From Micavibrio sp. (GTDB lineage Bacteria; Pseudomonadota; Alphaproteobacteria; Micavibrionales; Micavibrionaceae), in NCBI GenBank assembly GCA_012960155.1, contig DUBU01000017.1, positions 1 to 40,642 on the forward strand: DNA of 40,642 nucleotides, written 5' to 3'. Positions 24,720 through 33,593 of this stretch are shown here, one piece after another (within the stretch, counting starts at the first letter, position 1; each line of letters begins with the position of its first letter). Below the pieces are notes generated by a model that searched no databases, was not told the DNA's origin, and was given only the letters and a program-made list of their open reading frames with translations. A program made the translations under genes and the position numbers.

Positions 24720-26567
24720 ATGACAAGAGATTTAACTCATCTGAAGAACCTCTCACGTGTATCTTATATGGTACTTGCAATGGCGCTAGGTGGCGGCATG
24801 CTTACAGCATGTGATCATGCAGAGAACACCTTAAAAGCTGATCGTGGCTTGCACATGGAATTCCAAGATTACCGAGATGGATTGGCGACACGCTTGCCTT
24901 TAGCCGGTGATGAGGACGCTGCGGATGATACAGGTATTCCTGAATTACAAGCTTATTATGCAGAGCCTTCTGAAAATCTGAAGCCGATGCCTTTGGTATC
25001 TATCTCTGTTAACCAGACTGTTCCAATTAAAGATGCGTTGTTTGAATTGGCACGTCAGGCTGACTACGACATCGAACTCGATCCACGAATCACAGGCTCT
25101 ATTATCTTTACAGCACGCGAAAAACCATTTGATGTGGTTATTAAGCGCATTTCTGAAATGACAGGCCTTCGATACAAGTTTGAAGATGACACCGTTCGTA
25201 TCGAGATGGATACGCCTTATTCCAAGACATATAAAATTGACTACCTGAACTATGTTCGTAGCACGACGAGCTCCGTACAGAACAACGTTTCTGTAGTTAC
25301 GGGCGAGGGCGCTGATACTGGTTCTGACTTTAATGCAGGTTCAACAAGCGAAGCAGATTTCTGGGGTGAGCTAAGCTCTAACCTTACACAGATTCTGGGA
25401 GTACGCGAATCAAGCGGTAATCTTCGTACGGACGTCGATCCGCAAATCACAGCAGTAGAGAATAATCCGCAGGCTGTTCAGCCGGTGGTCACTGAGGGTG
25501 AGAATGGCGAGCAGGTTGTACAGACTCAGCCACCTCAGGCTACGTTGCAAGTTAACTCTCTTCCTCCTGTGGGCGCTGGTGGTGCCGGTGGTGCAGGAGA
25601 GGACGATGCTGTGACATCAGGATTCTCTGTTAACCGTCAAGCTGGCATGATCAGTGTTTACGGTACAGAACGTCAGCAGAAAGAAGTTGCTGAATACCTA
25701 CAGCAGGTGAAGCGCTCTGTGACTTCGCAGGTGCTTATTGAAGCAAAAATTCTTGAAGTCAGCCTAACTGATGAATTTAGTACAGGTATAGACTGGAGCC
25801 GCATTTCTCTAACAGGTCAGGCAACACTTGATTTTGCGTCACCACAACGTGTGTTCCTGGATGCAACGACACCGGCAGGTGCGGGCACAACACTGACTGT
25901 TGGCGGTAATGATATCAATGCTGTTATCAGTGCTTTGTCACGTTTTGGTACAGTGCGCGCACTATCTAGCCCACGTTTGACTGTGTTGAACAACCAATCA
26001 GCCGCGCTGAATGTGGCTGAAAACTTGGTGTACTTCGAGCTTGATGTTGAAACAAATACAAGTGAAGCCGGTATTGTTACAACAGTTGAGAGTGAAGTCA
26101 GAAACGTACCTGAAGGTGTTCTGATTAACGTTCAGCCATCAATTAACTTGGACGAGCACTCAGTCTCAATGTCTATTCGCCCAACTGTAACAAACGTTGA
26201 CCGCTTTGAAACTGATCCGGCTGTAGCGATTGCGGCTGCGGCGGCAGGTGCGCCTGGCGTTGCTAGCCAGATTCCGGTTGTGCAAGTACAAGAATTTGAC
26301 TCTGTGATTAAGATGAATTCAGGCCAGGCTGTTATTATGGGCGGTTTGATGCAGGATAGAGCACAGGTTTCTGAAAACGGTATTCCAGTATTGTCTGAAG
26401 TGCCTCTAATAGGTAACGTTTTTAAATCCCACGTTGATAGCATTCAGAAAACAGAGCTTATTGTATTCCTTAAGGCGACGATTATGGATGGCGGAGACAA
26501 CATCCACAACACTGACCGTGAGACATACAAACTCTTCTCGGATGATCGTCGACCTCTGAACCTGTAA
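24720..26567 (+). CDS. Lipoprotein secretin (MshL/PilQ/GspD family)
   Basis: The outer-membrane channel for the pilus. With the ATG at 24720 the product is 615 aa and begins with a lipoprotein signal ending MLTAC (C31 acylated). An STN-type N-domain lies at about 95-150 (IKDALFELARQADYDIELD), followed by a low-complexity Gly/Gln/Val segment (about 200-310) and a secretin core from about 325. The C-terminal signature is clear: V-I-M-G-G-L-M-Q-D-R near 538, then GIPVLSEVPLIGNVFKS and TELIVFLKATIM. It has one STN and one short N-domain only, as in MshL, and a lipid anchor that could remove the need for a separate pilotin. Upstream in-frame ATGs would disrupt the signal. Confidence 0.9.
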   Translation: MTRDLTHLKNLSRVSYMVLAMALGGGMLTACDHAENTLKADRGLHMEFQDYRDGLATRLPLAGDEDAADDTGIPELQAYYAEPSENLKPMPLVSISVNQTVPIKDALFELARQADYDIELDPRITGSIIFTAREKPFDVVIKRISEMTGLRYKFEDDTVRIEMDTPYSKTYKIDYLNYVRSTTSSVQNNVSVVTGEGADTGSDFNAGSTSEADFWGELSSNLTQILGVRESSGNLRTDVDPQITAVENNPQAVQPVVTEGENGEQVVQTQPPQATLQVNSLPPVGAGGAGGAGEDDAVTSGFSVNRQAGMISVYGTERQQKEVAEYLQQVKRSVTSQVLIEAKILEVSLTDEFSTGIDWSRISLTGQATLDFASPQRVFLDATTPAGAGTTLTVGGNDINAVISALSRFGTVRALSSPRLTVLNNQSAALNVAENLVYFELDVETNTSEAGIVTTVESEVRNVPEGVLINVQPSINLDEHSVSMSIRPTVTNVDRFETDPAVAIAAAAAGAPGVASQIPVVQVQEFDSVIKMNSGQAVIMGGLMQDRAQVSENGIPVLSEVPLIGNVFKSHVDSIQKTELIVFLKATIMDGGDNIHNTDRETYKLFSDDRRPLNL

Positions 26568-26576
26568 TTAGAAGCA

Positions 26577-27338
26577 ATGATTAATTATCCGGTTATTGGG
26601 TACGTCTTTAAGTCGGCTCTCAGAGATAGGCTAATTGCCTCTATGCTTTGCACTTTAGTCGCAGGGCTTAGTCTTTCTATATTCATGGGCTCTTCAGCCA
26701 TTAATGAATCAGACCAGTTTTCTTATGTTTTTGCATCATCAGCATTAAGGTTTATCGGTGTAGTAGGTATCATACTCTTCACAGTTTTTTACGTACGAAG
26801 AATGTATGACCGCAAGGATATCGACTATATGCTTTCGCGTCCGATCAGTCGTCTTGGCTTTATTGTCTCTCATACCGTTGCTTTCATCGGAATTGCCTCT
26901 ATCATAGCGTTTGTCATTGGCGGGGCAATTGCGCTAATGACAATATCATCTGAAAATGCTGATATCTTTTTATGGTGCTTAGGCCTGTGGGCTGAGTTTA
27001 TAATCGTGGCCGCAGCCGCAATGTTCTTTTCTATGGTTCTTTCCAGCCCTGCTGCGGGTACTTTGGCAACTATTGGGCTCTATGTTTTGGGCCGTATGAT
27101 GGGAAATCTTTTAGGGGTAATTGATGCCGGTGTTCATATGACTGGTTTTAGTTTTCTGTCTATCGTCATGCAGGTTGTGTCCTTGATCGTACCAAGGTTT
27201 GATTTGCTCGTTCAGAGTGGCTGGCTGGTGTATGGTGATGCAACTCTGTCTCTCTTCTTTATGGTAGGGCACAGCGTATCACTTCTAGTGTTGTTTACAG
27301 TTGCGGCTTGGATTGATCTTCAGCGCAAACAGTTCTAG
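26577..27338 (+). CDS. ABC-2 type permease (PilI-like)
   Basis: A 253-aa polytopic membrane protein with six hydrophobic segments: about 18-38, 55-75, 97-120, 134-155, 159-180 and 225-246. RRMYDRKDIDYMLSRPISR between TM2 and TM3 is the cytoplasmic coupling region typical of ABC-2 exporters. No other ABC permease is in the window, so it is the natural partner of the ATPase at 18580-19329, with six pilus genes between them. By analogy with Myxococcus PilI it may be needed for pilus assembly. It starts 9 bp after the secretin stop, and the ribosome binding site is weak. Confidence 0.75.
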   Translation: MINYPVIGYVFKSALRDRLIASMLCTLVAGLSLSIFMGSSAINESDQFSYVFASSALRFIGVVGIILFTVFYVRRMYDRKDIDYMLSRPISRLGFIVSHTVAFIGIASIIAFVIGGAIALMTISSENADIFLWCLGLWAEFIIVAAAAMFFSMVLSSPAAGTLATIGLYVLGRMMGNLLGVIDAGVHMTGFSFLSIVMQVVSLIVPRFDLLVQSGWLVYGDATLSLFFMVGHSVSLLVLFTVAAWIDLQRKQF

Positions 27339-27350
27339 GGAGGATCATCT

Positions 27351-28088
27351 ATGCAGATAACTTCCAGATCTCTGTTAATGTCATACACCATGTTGCTGAC
27401 TGCCTTGGTCTTTACAATATTTTTCTGGTTTCAAGCGCGTGATGTTCAGGCTGAATGGATTAATGTACCTCCGGTCCCATCTGAAACAGGCGCGTTAAGT
27501 TTTTCTATAGGTGATAAGCAAATGGCCTACAGAAGTTTTGGCCTTATGCTTCAGAATATTGGTAATATAGGGGGGCGCAGTGCCGCCTTAGATTCATATA
27601 ATTTTGACATGCTAAGTGGCTGGTTTCTTCTTGAGGACGGTTTGGACCCAGAGTCTGATTACGTTCCGATGCTGGCTGCTTATTATTTCGGCGGCACACC
27701 AGACGAAACACAATTAGATCCAGTCATTGAGTATCTGGCAACAGTTGGGCGGCGCAAGGGTAAAGAAAAATGGAGGTGGCTTGCGCATGCAGTTTATCTT
27801 TCACGTTTTAAACAAAAGGATCTCGATAAAGCGTTAGAGCTATCATATATTCTTGCTGCAAAGGCAGAACGTGAAAACTTGCCGCATTGGGCAAAGCAAA
27901 TGCCGGCTTTTATTTTGTCTCAGCAAGGTGATAAGCAGGCGGCAAAGGAGCTATTATTGACTATGCTCAAGGAAAACGCCGAGAAAATGCATCCGAACGA
28001 AGTGAACTTCACGGTCGATTATATCTGCACGCGAATACTGGATAAATCAGAAGCAGCAGAAATGCCGCTTTGCGATGCAGCAAAATAA
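27351..28088 (+). CDS. Membrane-anchored helical protein of the pilus locus
   Basis: A 245-aa protein I do not recognise. It has an N-terminal hydrophobic segment (about 8-25, LLMSYTMLLTALVFTIFFWF) and then a mainly helical, TPR-like soluble part (about 110-235, with YLSRFKQKDLDKALELSYIL and SQQGDKQAAKELLLTML). It probably faces the periplasm. The ATG has a strong GGGAGGATC upstream and lies 12 bp after the permease, so the two are surely co-expressed. In Myxococcus the PilH/PilI transporter has an accessory protein, PilG; by position this could be its counterpart, but I see no sequence proof. Confidence 0.6.
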   Translation: MQITSRSLLMSYTMLLTALVFTIFFWFQARDVQAEWINVPPVPSETGALSFSIGDKQMAYRSFGLMLQNIGNIGGRSAALDSYNFDMLSGWFLLEDGLDPESDYVPMLAAYYFGGTPDETQLDPVIEYLATVGRRKGKEKWRWLAHAVYLSRFKQKDLDKALELSYILAAKAERENLPHWAKQMPAFILSQQGDKQAAKELLLTMLKENAEKMHPNEVNFTVDYICTRILDKSEAAEMPLCDAAK

Positions 28089-28121
28089 CAGTATATTAGG
28101 CGCATCTAACGAATAGAAACG

Positions 28122-29189
28122 ATGTTAAATACGCTGAAATTCTCATTACCTGAAATTCTGTCACTCATTGGTTTGTCCCAATGCGTGTATATTCTTGTAT
28201 ATATGGCATTCCGTTCCGGAAGTTTAAAGCGTGCTTTAATTCCAGCATTTTATTTTCTGTTCCTAGGTCTCGGCTTCTTTGCAGATTTTGGCCATAGTTT
28301 TATTGGGCAAACATCACCGTATTATGCAGTGGCACAATGGTTCTTCTGGTTTATAGGTCCGCCGCTCAGTGTTTTGCTAATGGTTCAGATCGCACGCATT
28401 GAAAAGTTACCCAATGCTGGTTTATTCGGGGTATTGCTGCTTACGCCACTAGCCTATCTATTTTCTGTTGCAATGGCATCGCGCGATAATGAATGCATCT
28501 TTCCTGCAGCGTGTCCAATTTTCATGGATTGGCTTTTGATTTGCGGCCTTGTTGCCGGCAGCATTAGTATGTTGGCTATATGGTTACAACGCGGCGTACT
28601 TGAGGATCTCAGTCGTGAGAAGAGAGGAAAAGAGCGTTATTGGCTCATATTAACACTCGTCTTTGCAAATCTATTTTTCCTATGCCTGATGTTTATGGGG
28701 CTGGAGTACGGTTTCACGGATCAGAAAGTTGTATTGGCCCGCACATTATCAGGTTTGGCATTTGTGTATCTGGCTAATACCAGTTTGTTCCGCATATATC
28801 CGCAAGCCATGCAGCTAATAAATGCAAATACAAAAGATGAATTGTCTGCTGATGAAAAAACGATTGCGTACAGAATAGAAAAGCTGGTCGATATGGATAA
28901 GATTTATCATGAAGCCAGCTACGGACGCGCAGATTTGGCAAGAGAACTCGAAATACCGGAGACTGTAGCCTCTAAAATTATAAACGTACACTTCCGTAAG
29001 AGCTTCCCACAGCTGCTAAATGAAAGACGTGTGGCTGACGCCAAGCAACTATTGGCTGAAACAGATGCGTCTATGAAAGTTGTGGCCGAAGAAGTAGGCT
29101 TTAACTCTCTGGCGACCTTCAACCGTGTGTTTAAAGACATGGAGGGGGTCGCTCCCTCAGCCTATAGAAAAGCCGCTAAATCGCCATAA
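28122..29189 (+). CDS. Seven-TM membrane-bound AraC-type transcriptional regulator
   Basis: A 355-aa protein with seven hydrophobic segments in residues 1-235 and a C-terminal AraC/XylS DNA-binding domain at about 260-350. The two helix-turn-helix units are visible: GRADLARELEIPETVASKII and MKVVAEEVGFNSLATFNRVF, followed by the family ending G-V-A-P-S-A-Y-R. The order 7TM then HTH implies a regulator that stays in the inner membrane while binding DNA, sensing something in the membrane or periplasm. It sits 270 bp upstream of the prepilin gene in the same direction, so the prepilin promoter is a likely target. The start ATG has a weak ribosome binding site. Confidence 0.88.
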   Translation: MLNTLKFSLPEILSLIGLSQCVYILVYMAFRSGSLKRALIPAFYFLFLGLGFFADFGHSFIGQTSPYYAVAQWFFWFIGPPLSVLLMVQIARIEKLPNAGLFGVLLLTPLAYLFSVAMASRDNECIFPAACPIFMDWLLICGLVAGSISMLAIWLQRGVLEDLSREKRGKERYWLILTLVFANLFFLCLMFMGLEYGFTDQKVVLARTLSGLAFVYLANTSLFRIYPQAMQLINANTKDELSADEKTIAYRIEKLVDMDKIYHEASYGRADLARELEIPETVASKIINVHFRKSFPQLLNERRVADAKQLLAETDASMKVVAEEVGFNSLATFNRVFKDMEGVAPSAYRKAAKSP

Positions 29190-29459
29190 ATTACCATATT
29201 ATTTGTCACTGTGGTTTTCTGATTACTCAATTTGTTATTTTGAGAGAAGTAATTGGAATCATTAATCTTTTGTTTATAGTTTTTGCGCCATCATCGAAAA
29301 ATAGGGGTGTTACGACTAGTACGAATAATGTATATTGTTGGGGCTAGTTCTAGCGTTCTTTTAACTCTTTACGTGTATGAAAATTTCAAGCGGGGCAAAT
29401 GCGCCAAAAGTGTTCTCATACCCAGTGAAGAAAACTCGTTCAAATATTAGGAGATTAAA
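29190..29459 (+). promoter_or_regulatory. Prepilin promoter region with CTAG palindromes
   Basis: This 270 bp AT-rich intergenic region precedes the prepilin gene. It holds ACTAGT (29315-29320) and the inverted repeat GCTAG-TT-CTAGC (29343-29354), both centred on the rare tetranucleotide CTAG. GTATGA near 29374 can pair with TCATAC near 29415, so the leader mRNA may fold. AGGAG lies just before the ATG (TTAGGAGATTAAAATG). The prepilin probably has its own promoter here. I could not fix -35/-10 boxes, and a sigma-54 site is not convincing. Confidence 0.45.
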
Positions 29460-30209
29460 ATGGGTAAAGTAGATATTACCGCAGATAAGAAACAAGCTGG
29501 TTTTACGCTTGTTGAATTGGCGGTTGTTATGATTATTATCGGTCTGTTGATCGGTGGTGTTCTTAAAGGTCAAGAACTGATTGCAAACGCGCAAATCGCG
29601 TCAACTGTTGCAGGTATTAAAGGTATTGATGCTGCGACGTCGACATTTAACGACACATACAACGCATTCCCTGGCGACATGAGCAACGCTCTGACACGTC
29701 TGCCAAACTGTGCGGCACCTTGTGCTAACGGTAACGGTAACTCAGTGTTGGGTATCGCACCAAACGCGGCAACAGCCAACACAGCTGAAAACCTTCAGTA
29801 CTGGATCCACCTTAACCTTGCTGACCTGGTCAGTGGTGTAAACACAACAGGTACAGGTACTTTCGGTGAGAGTATGCCTACAACAAACGTTGGCGGTGGT
29901 CTGGTTGCAGGTTACATTGCTACTGGTGCAATCGCAGGCCGTACAGCTACAGCAACTGGTCGTGGTGGTCACTACTTGGTACTTCGTTCAGCAGCTAACG
30001 CAGCTGGTGCAGGTACAACTTTGACAGCTAACCAAGCTGCACGTATTGACCGTAAGATGGACGATGGTTCACCGAACGCTGGTACTGTAATGGCGATTGG
30101 TGCAGCCGGTGCAGGTGCTAACTGTGTTAGTGCAGCTACAGCTGTTGGCGTCTACAACGAAAACCAACAAGGTCTTCTATGTGACGTTGCAGTTCGTATC
30201 CAACAGTAA
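29460..30209 (+). CDS. Type IV prepilin, probable major pilin
   Basis: A 249-aa prepilin. The leader is 14 residues ending in glycine (MGKVDITADKKQAG), and cleavage before F15 leaves FTLVELAVVMIIIGLLIGGV with the conserved glutamate at mature position 5 (E19). The rest is rich in Ala, Asn, Thr and Gly. It has four cysteines: NCAAPC near 81-85, then NC at about 222 and LLCD near 241, which suggests two disulfides. The codons are biased toward a few choices (GGT, AAC, CGT, CTG/CTT), unlike the neighbours. Together with the strong AGGAG and its own terminator this suggests high expression, so it is probably the major pilin. It is long for a pilin. Confidence 0.88.
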   Translation: MGKVDITADKKQAGFTLVELAVVMIIIGLLIGGVLKGQELIANAQIASTVAGIKGIDAATSTFNDTYNAFPGDMSNALTRLPNCAAPCANGNGNSVLGIAPNAATANTAENLQYWIHLNLADLVSGVNTTGTGTFGESMPTTNVGGGLVAGYIATGAIAGRTATATGRGGHYLVLRSAANAAGAGTTLTANQAARIDRKMDDGSPNAGTVMAIGAAGAGANCVSAATAVGVYNENQQGLLCDVAVRIQQ

Positions 30210-30229
30210 TCAGACTGTTTCATAAAATT

Positions 30230-30259
30230 AAAGGCCTCCTTTGCGGGAGGCCTTTTTTT
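30230..30259. terminator. Strong intrinsic terminator after the prepilin gene
   Basis: AAAGGCCTCC (30230-30239) pairs with GGAGGCCTTT (30246-30255) with a six-base loop, and runs into seven T residues. It ends the pilus locus. On the minus strand the stem is followed by TTTAATTTTAT, so it may also end transcription from the SPFH gene, whose stop is at 30279. Confidence 0.9.
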
Positions 30260-30278
30260 ATTGGGGTATCCCAAAAAC

Positions 30279-31037
30279 TTAAGATGCTTTTTTCTTTGTC
30301 GCCGCTTCGATGGCGCCTTTAAACATATCTAATGGCATAGGCAAAACGATAGTACTGCCCTTGGCGTTTGTGAACTCGCCTAGAGTGCCGAGGTAACGCA
30401 GTTGCATTGTCTCAGGGCGCAGTGCCAAAATCTTAGCAGCCTCATCAAGCTGTTTAGCCGCCTGAAATTCACCGTCGGCATTAATAATTTTCGCGCGACG
30501 CTCACGCTCTGCTTCTGCTTGCTTGGCGATCGCACGCACCATTGTAGGGTCAACGTCTACGTGCTTGATTTCAACATTTGTAACCTTGATACCCCAACCA
30601 TCAGTCTGGCTATCCAGAATGTCCTGTACGTCGTTATTAAGTTTGTCACGTGATGACAGCATCTCATCCAGCTCGTGCTTGCCAAGAACAGAACGCAATG
30701 TTGTCTGTGCAAGCTGGCTTGTTGCCTGAATGAAGTCTTCAACACGGTTGACCGCATAGGACGGGTCGACAACACGGTAATAAACCACCGCATTTACTTT
30801 AACGGACACGTTATCCTTTGATATGACGTCCTGTGTCGGGATGTCTTCTGTACGAATACGAATATCTACGCGCAGCATGCTCTGGACGCCGGGAATAATC
30901 AGCTGGATGCCAGGGCCACGCGTACTTGAATATTTACCGAGTGTATAAACAACGCCGCGTTCGTATTCATTCACGATACGCACGGACGCGATCATAAGGA
31001 TGATTATCCCTATAACCAAAATACCTAGAAACTGCAT
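30279..31037 (-). CDS. SPFH/slipin (stomatin-like) membrane protein
   Basis: A 252-aa stomatin/slipin family protein with an N-terminal membrane segment (about 4-20), followed by NEYERGVVYTLGKYSSTRGPG, the usual entry into the SPFH domain. The core includes VYYRVVDPSYAVNRVEDF and LDEMLSSRDKLNNDVQDIL, and ends with the helical EAERERRAKIINADGEFQAA. Such proteins form membrane rings or microdomains and act with NfeD-type membrane proteases. Here the nfeD gene lies directly upstream with a 27 bp gap, the classic slipin-NfeD pairing. The ribosome binding site is AGGAGAAC. Confidence 0.93.
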   Translation of the reverse strand: MQFLGILVIGIIILMIASVRIVNEYERGVVYTLGKYSSTRGPGIQLIIPGVQSMLRVDIRIRTEDIPTQDVISKDNVSVKVNAVVYYRVVDPSYAVNRVEDFIQATSQLAQTTLRSVLGKHELDEMLSSRDKLNNDVQDILDSQTDGWGIKVTNVEIKHVDVDPTMVRAIAKQAEAERERRAKIINADGEFQAAKQLDEAAKILALRPETMQLRYLGTLGEFTNAKGSTIVLPMPLDMFKGAIEAATKKKAS

Positions 31038-31064
31038 AATGTTCTCCTGTTAGGTTTCAATAGA

Positions 31065-32408
31065 TTAAGTGGCAATAATTTTAATAGTGAGTTCTGTTTG
31101 ATTTACGGCAGCAACAATGACTGTGTCTTCCGCCTTCAGATCAAGATTTGAATCGGCATAGGCTGACCAGACTTCGCCCTGTACGCGTACACGGCCGTGA
31201 TCATCTTTCCATTCGACGATTTCAGCTTTCTTACCAATCATGCCTTCAACGCCTGTATCGATTTCCTTGCGGTAGACTTTGACTGTTAAGAACACAACAA
31301 GGCCAATGATAATAGCGCCGAGTATGGCAACGCCCGCGATGACACCGCCATCAATTGTAAGGCCCGGCATGGCATCAGAATCAAACATGATCGCAAGGCC
31401 AACAACAAAAGCGGCAAGCCCGCCAAAGCCCAATATACCAAAGGAGGGTATAAAGGCTTCCGCGATCATAAAGATCAAGCCAAGCACCAATAGGATAATA
31501 CCTGCAGCATTAATCGGCAGAACGTTCATGGCATATAGACCTATAATTAAACAGATAGCACCGATTGTGCCCGGGATCATTGTGCCAGGGTTGTAGAACT
31601 CGAGAATTAAGCCGTAAACTCCGATCGACATTAAAATTAGAGCGATATTGGGATCTGTAATCATAGATAGAAAACTGACTTTCCAGTCTGGCTTGAACTC
31701 CTTAACAGGCGCAGTGTCTGTGTCCAGTGTCACTGTAGTACCATTCTTGAGCGCCACTTCACGACCATGGAGTTTAGAGATTAGTTCGCCACGGTTTGTG
31801 GCAATCATATCAATTACGTTTTCCTTTAGGGCTTCTTCAGCGGTCAGACTTTTCGCCTCTGTTACAGCGGTCTGCGCCCATTCCGCATTACGGCCTCGCA
31901 TTTCGGCAAGGCCACGGATAAAGGCCGAGGTATCCTCGAGTGCCTTGTTCTTCATCGCTTCTTGATTGGCATCACCGCCTTCGTCTTCTGAGGCCGCAGG
32001 GCTGGACCCGCCCATTTCAATCGGTGTGGCCGCGCCCAAATTCGTGCCGCTATCCATGGCGTTGATATGTGCCGCATACATGATAAACGTACCTGCGCTG
32101 GCGGCATGCGCGCCTGATGGCGTTGTCCAGACAATCACAGGAACGGGCGATTCAACGATATCACTGACCATGTCGCGGGTAGAGCTAAGCAGGCCACCAG
32201 GGGTGTTGAGTTCGATGATAATGGCCTGTGCGTTTTCGGCTTCCGCGCGCGCAATCCCTGTTTCCAGATAACCTGAAAAAGCAGGGCCGATCGCGCCTTC
32301 CATGGTCATGACCATGACATGACCGCCATTATCCTGGGCGTTCGGCGTATTAAGGAGCGTACTGCAAAGGCCGATGATAATCAGGGCAAGATAGATAAAC
32401 AACTTCAT
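31065..32408 (-). CDS. nfeD: NfeD family membrane serine protease (long form)
   Basis: A 447-aa membrane protein. The signal peptide [15 protein letters not shown]... precedes a ClpP-like periplasmic protease domain (about 30-215) with the nucleophile serine S104 in HAASAGTF and a candidate lysine at K153 or K155 (AMKNKALED), as in the archaeal Ser-Lys enzyme PH1510. Five or so TM segments follow (about 235-360), then a C-terminal OB-fold NfeD domain (VEGMIGKKAEIVEWKDDHGRVRVQGE). It works with stomatin-like proteins in membrane protein quality control. The ATG overlaps the leuB stop as TAATG, so translation is coupled; a longer frame to 32486 lies inside leuB and is unlikely. Confidence 0.92.
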   Translation of the reverse strand: MKLFIYLALIIIGLCSTLLNTPNAQDNGGHVMVMTMEGAIGPAFSGYLETGIARAEAENAQAIIIELNTPGGLLSSTRDMVSDIVESPVPVIVWTTPSGAHAASAGTFIMYAAHINAMDSGTNLGAATPIEMGGSSPAASEDEGGDANQEAMKNKALEDTSAFIRGLAEMRGRNAEWAQTAVTEAKSLTAEEALKENVIDMIATNRGELISKLHGREVALKNGTTVTLDTDTAPVKEFKPDWKVSFLSMITDPNIALILMSIGVYGLILEFYNPGTMIPGTIGAICLIIGLYAMNVLPINAAGIILLVLGLIFMIAEAFIPSFGILGFGGLAAFVVGLAIMFDSDAMPGLTIDGGVIAGVAILGAIIIGLVVFLTVKVYRKEIDTGVEGMIGKKAEIVEWKDDHGRVRVQGEVWSAYADSNLDLKAEDTVIVAAVNQTELTIKIIAT

Positions 32409-33514
32409 TACGCGGCCTCCGCCAGCTTGCTGTCCAGAACAGCGATCAAGGCATCGCCCATGGCGCTGGTTGAAATTTCTTTGCAACCTTCGGCCATGAT
32501 ATCGGCCGTGCGGGTGCCTGACGACAGAACGTCCTGCACAGCCGTTTCAATACGATCTGCCAGATCACCACGATCAAGCGAGTAACGCAGCGCCATGGCG
32601 AAGCTGAGGATTGTCGCTAGAGGGTTTGCCTTGCCTTGACCTGCAATATCAGGGGCAGAGCCGTGAACAGGTTCGTACAGGCCCGGCACGCCGGGCGCGC
32701 CAAGTGAAGCAGATGGCAGCATACCCAGTGAACCTGTCAGCATCGCGGCTTCATCAGATAAAATATCGCCGAACAAGTTATCGGTCACAATCACATCAAA
32801 CTGCTTCGGGTTGCGCAGCAGCTGCATCGCGCAGTTATCGGCATACATATGGGATAGCTCGACATCATCAAAGCCTTCGCCGTGTAGCTTGGTCATTTCC
32901 TCGCGCCATAACTTACCTGACTCCATGACGTTCGCTTTTTCGCAAGAAGTCACACGGCCACCGCGCTTGCGTGCCAGTTCAAAGGCCGCAACACCGATGC
33001 GGCGGATTTCGGATGTTGTATAAGTCTGCGTGTTAAAGCCGCGGCGCTCACCATTGCCAAGGTCTTCAATACCGCGAGGCTCACCGAAATAGACGCCGCC
33101 TGTTAATTCGCGCACGATCAGGATATCAAGACCCTTGACGATTTCAGGTTTCAGCGAGGACGCATCAACCAGCGCATCAAACACAAGGGCAGGGCGCAGA
33201 TTGGCGAATAGGTCTAGCTCTTTACGCAGTTTCAGAAGGCCTGCCTCGGGACGGATATTGTAATCAACGTTGTCCCATTTCGGCCCGCCGACAGACCCCA
33301 TGATAATCGCATCCGACGCACGGCATTGTTCCAGCGTTTCATCAGTCAAAGGAACGCCATAGGCATCAATGGCACTGCCGCCCAGATGATCTTCGTGAAT
33401 GGTAAAGGAAATATCGCCGTTCGATTCCAGCCAGCTGATAACCTTTTTAACTTCGCTCATGACCTCGGGGCCGATACCGTCACCAGCCAACATGACAATG
33501 TTATGAGAACCCAT
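32408..33514 (-). CDS. leuB: 3-isopropylmalate dehydrogenase
   Basis: The third step of leucine synthesis: NAD-dependent oxidation and decarboxylation of 3-isopropylmalate. The start is set at 33514 because GAAGGAG lies just upstream; an ATG 18 bases earlier has no such site. The product is 368 aa, normal length. Typical motifs: AGDGIGPEV near the N-terminus, [35 protein letters not shown], the catalytic lysine region [10 protein letters not shown], the substrate aspartates in [16 protein letters not shown], and [18 protein letters not shown] for NAD. The stop overlaps the nfeD start. It is separated from leuD by an MFS transporter. Confidence 0.97.
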   Translation of the reverse strand: MGSHNIVMLAGDGIGPEVMSEVKKVISWLESNGDISFTIHEDHLGGSAIDAYGVPLTDETLEQCRASDAIIMGSVGGPKWDNVDYNIRPEAGLLKLRKELDLFANLRPALVFDALVDASSLKPEIVKGLDILIVRELTGGVYFGEPRGIEDLGNGERRGFNTQTYTTSEIRRIGVAAFELARKRGGRVTSCEKANVMESGKLWREEMTKLHGEGFDDVELSHMYADNCAMQLLRNPKQFDVIVTDNLFGDILSDEAAMLTGSLGMLPSASLGAPGVPGLYEPVHGSAPDIAGQGKANPLATILSFAMALRYSLDRGDLADRIETAVQDVLSSGTRTADIMAEGCKEISTSAMGDALIAVLDSKLAEAA

Positions 33515-33593
33515 CTGAATCTCCTTCTTCATAATTATTTTGTGCTTAACAGAGTCATAGCACGGGCAAGAAGGAAGCTAAAGACGGGAAAGC

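Noticed and set aside
26577-27338. Permease as part of a separate, unrelated transporter operon
   Set aside because: No second ATP-binding gene lies nearby and it is packed between the secretin and the next pilus-locus gene, so pairing with the ATPase at 18580 is simpler.
29338-29356. Sigma-54 promoter before the prepilin gene
   Set aside because: A GG-N10-GC spacing exists at about 29339, but the flanking bases do not fit TGGCAC-N5-TTGC.
31279-31596. Plus-strand open frames opposite nfeD
   Set aside because: They are shadows of the TM-rich nfeD sequence with no binding site or family pattern.
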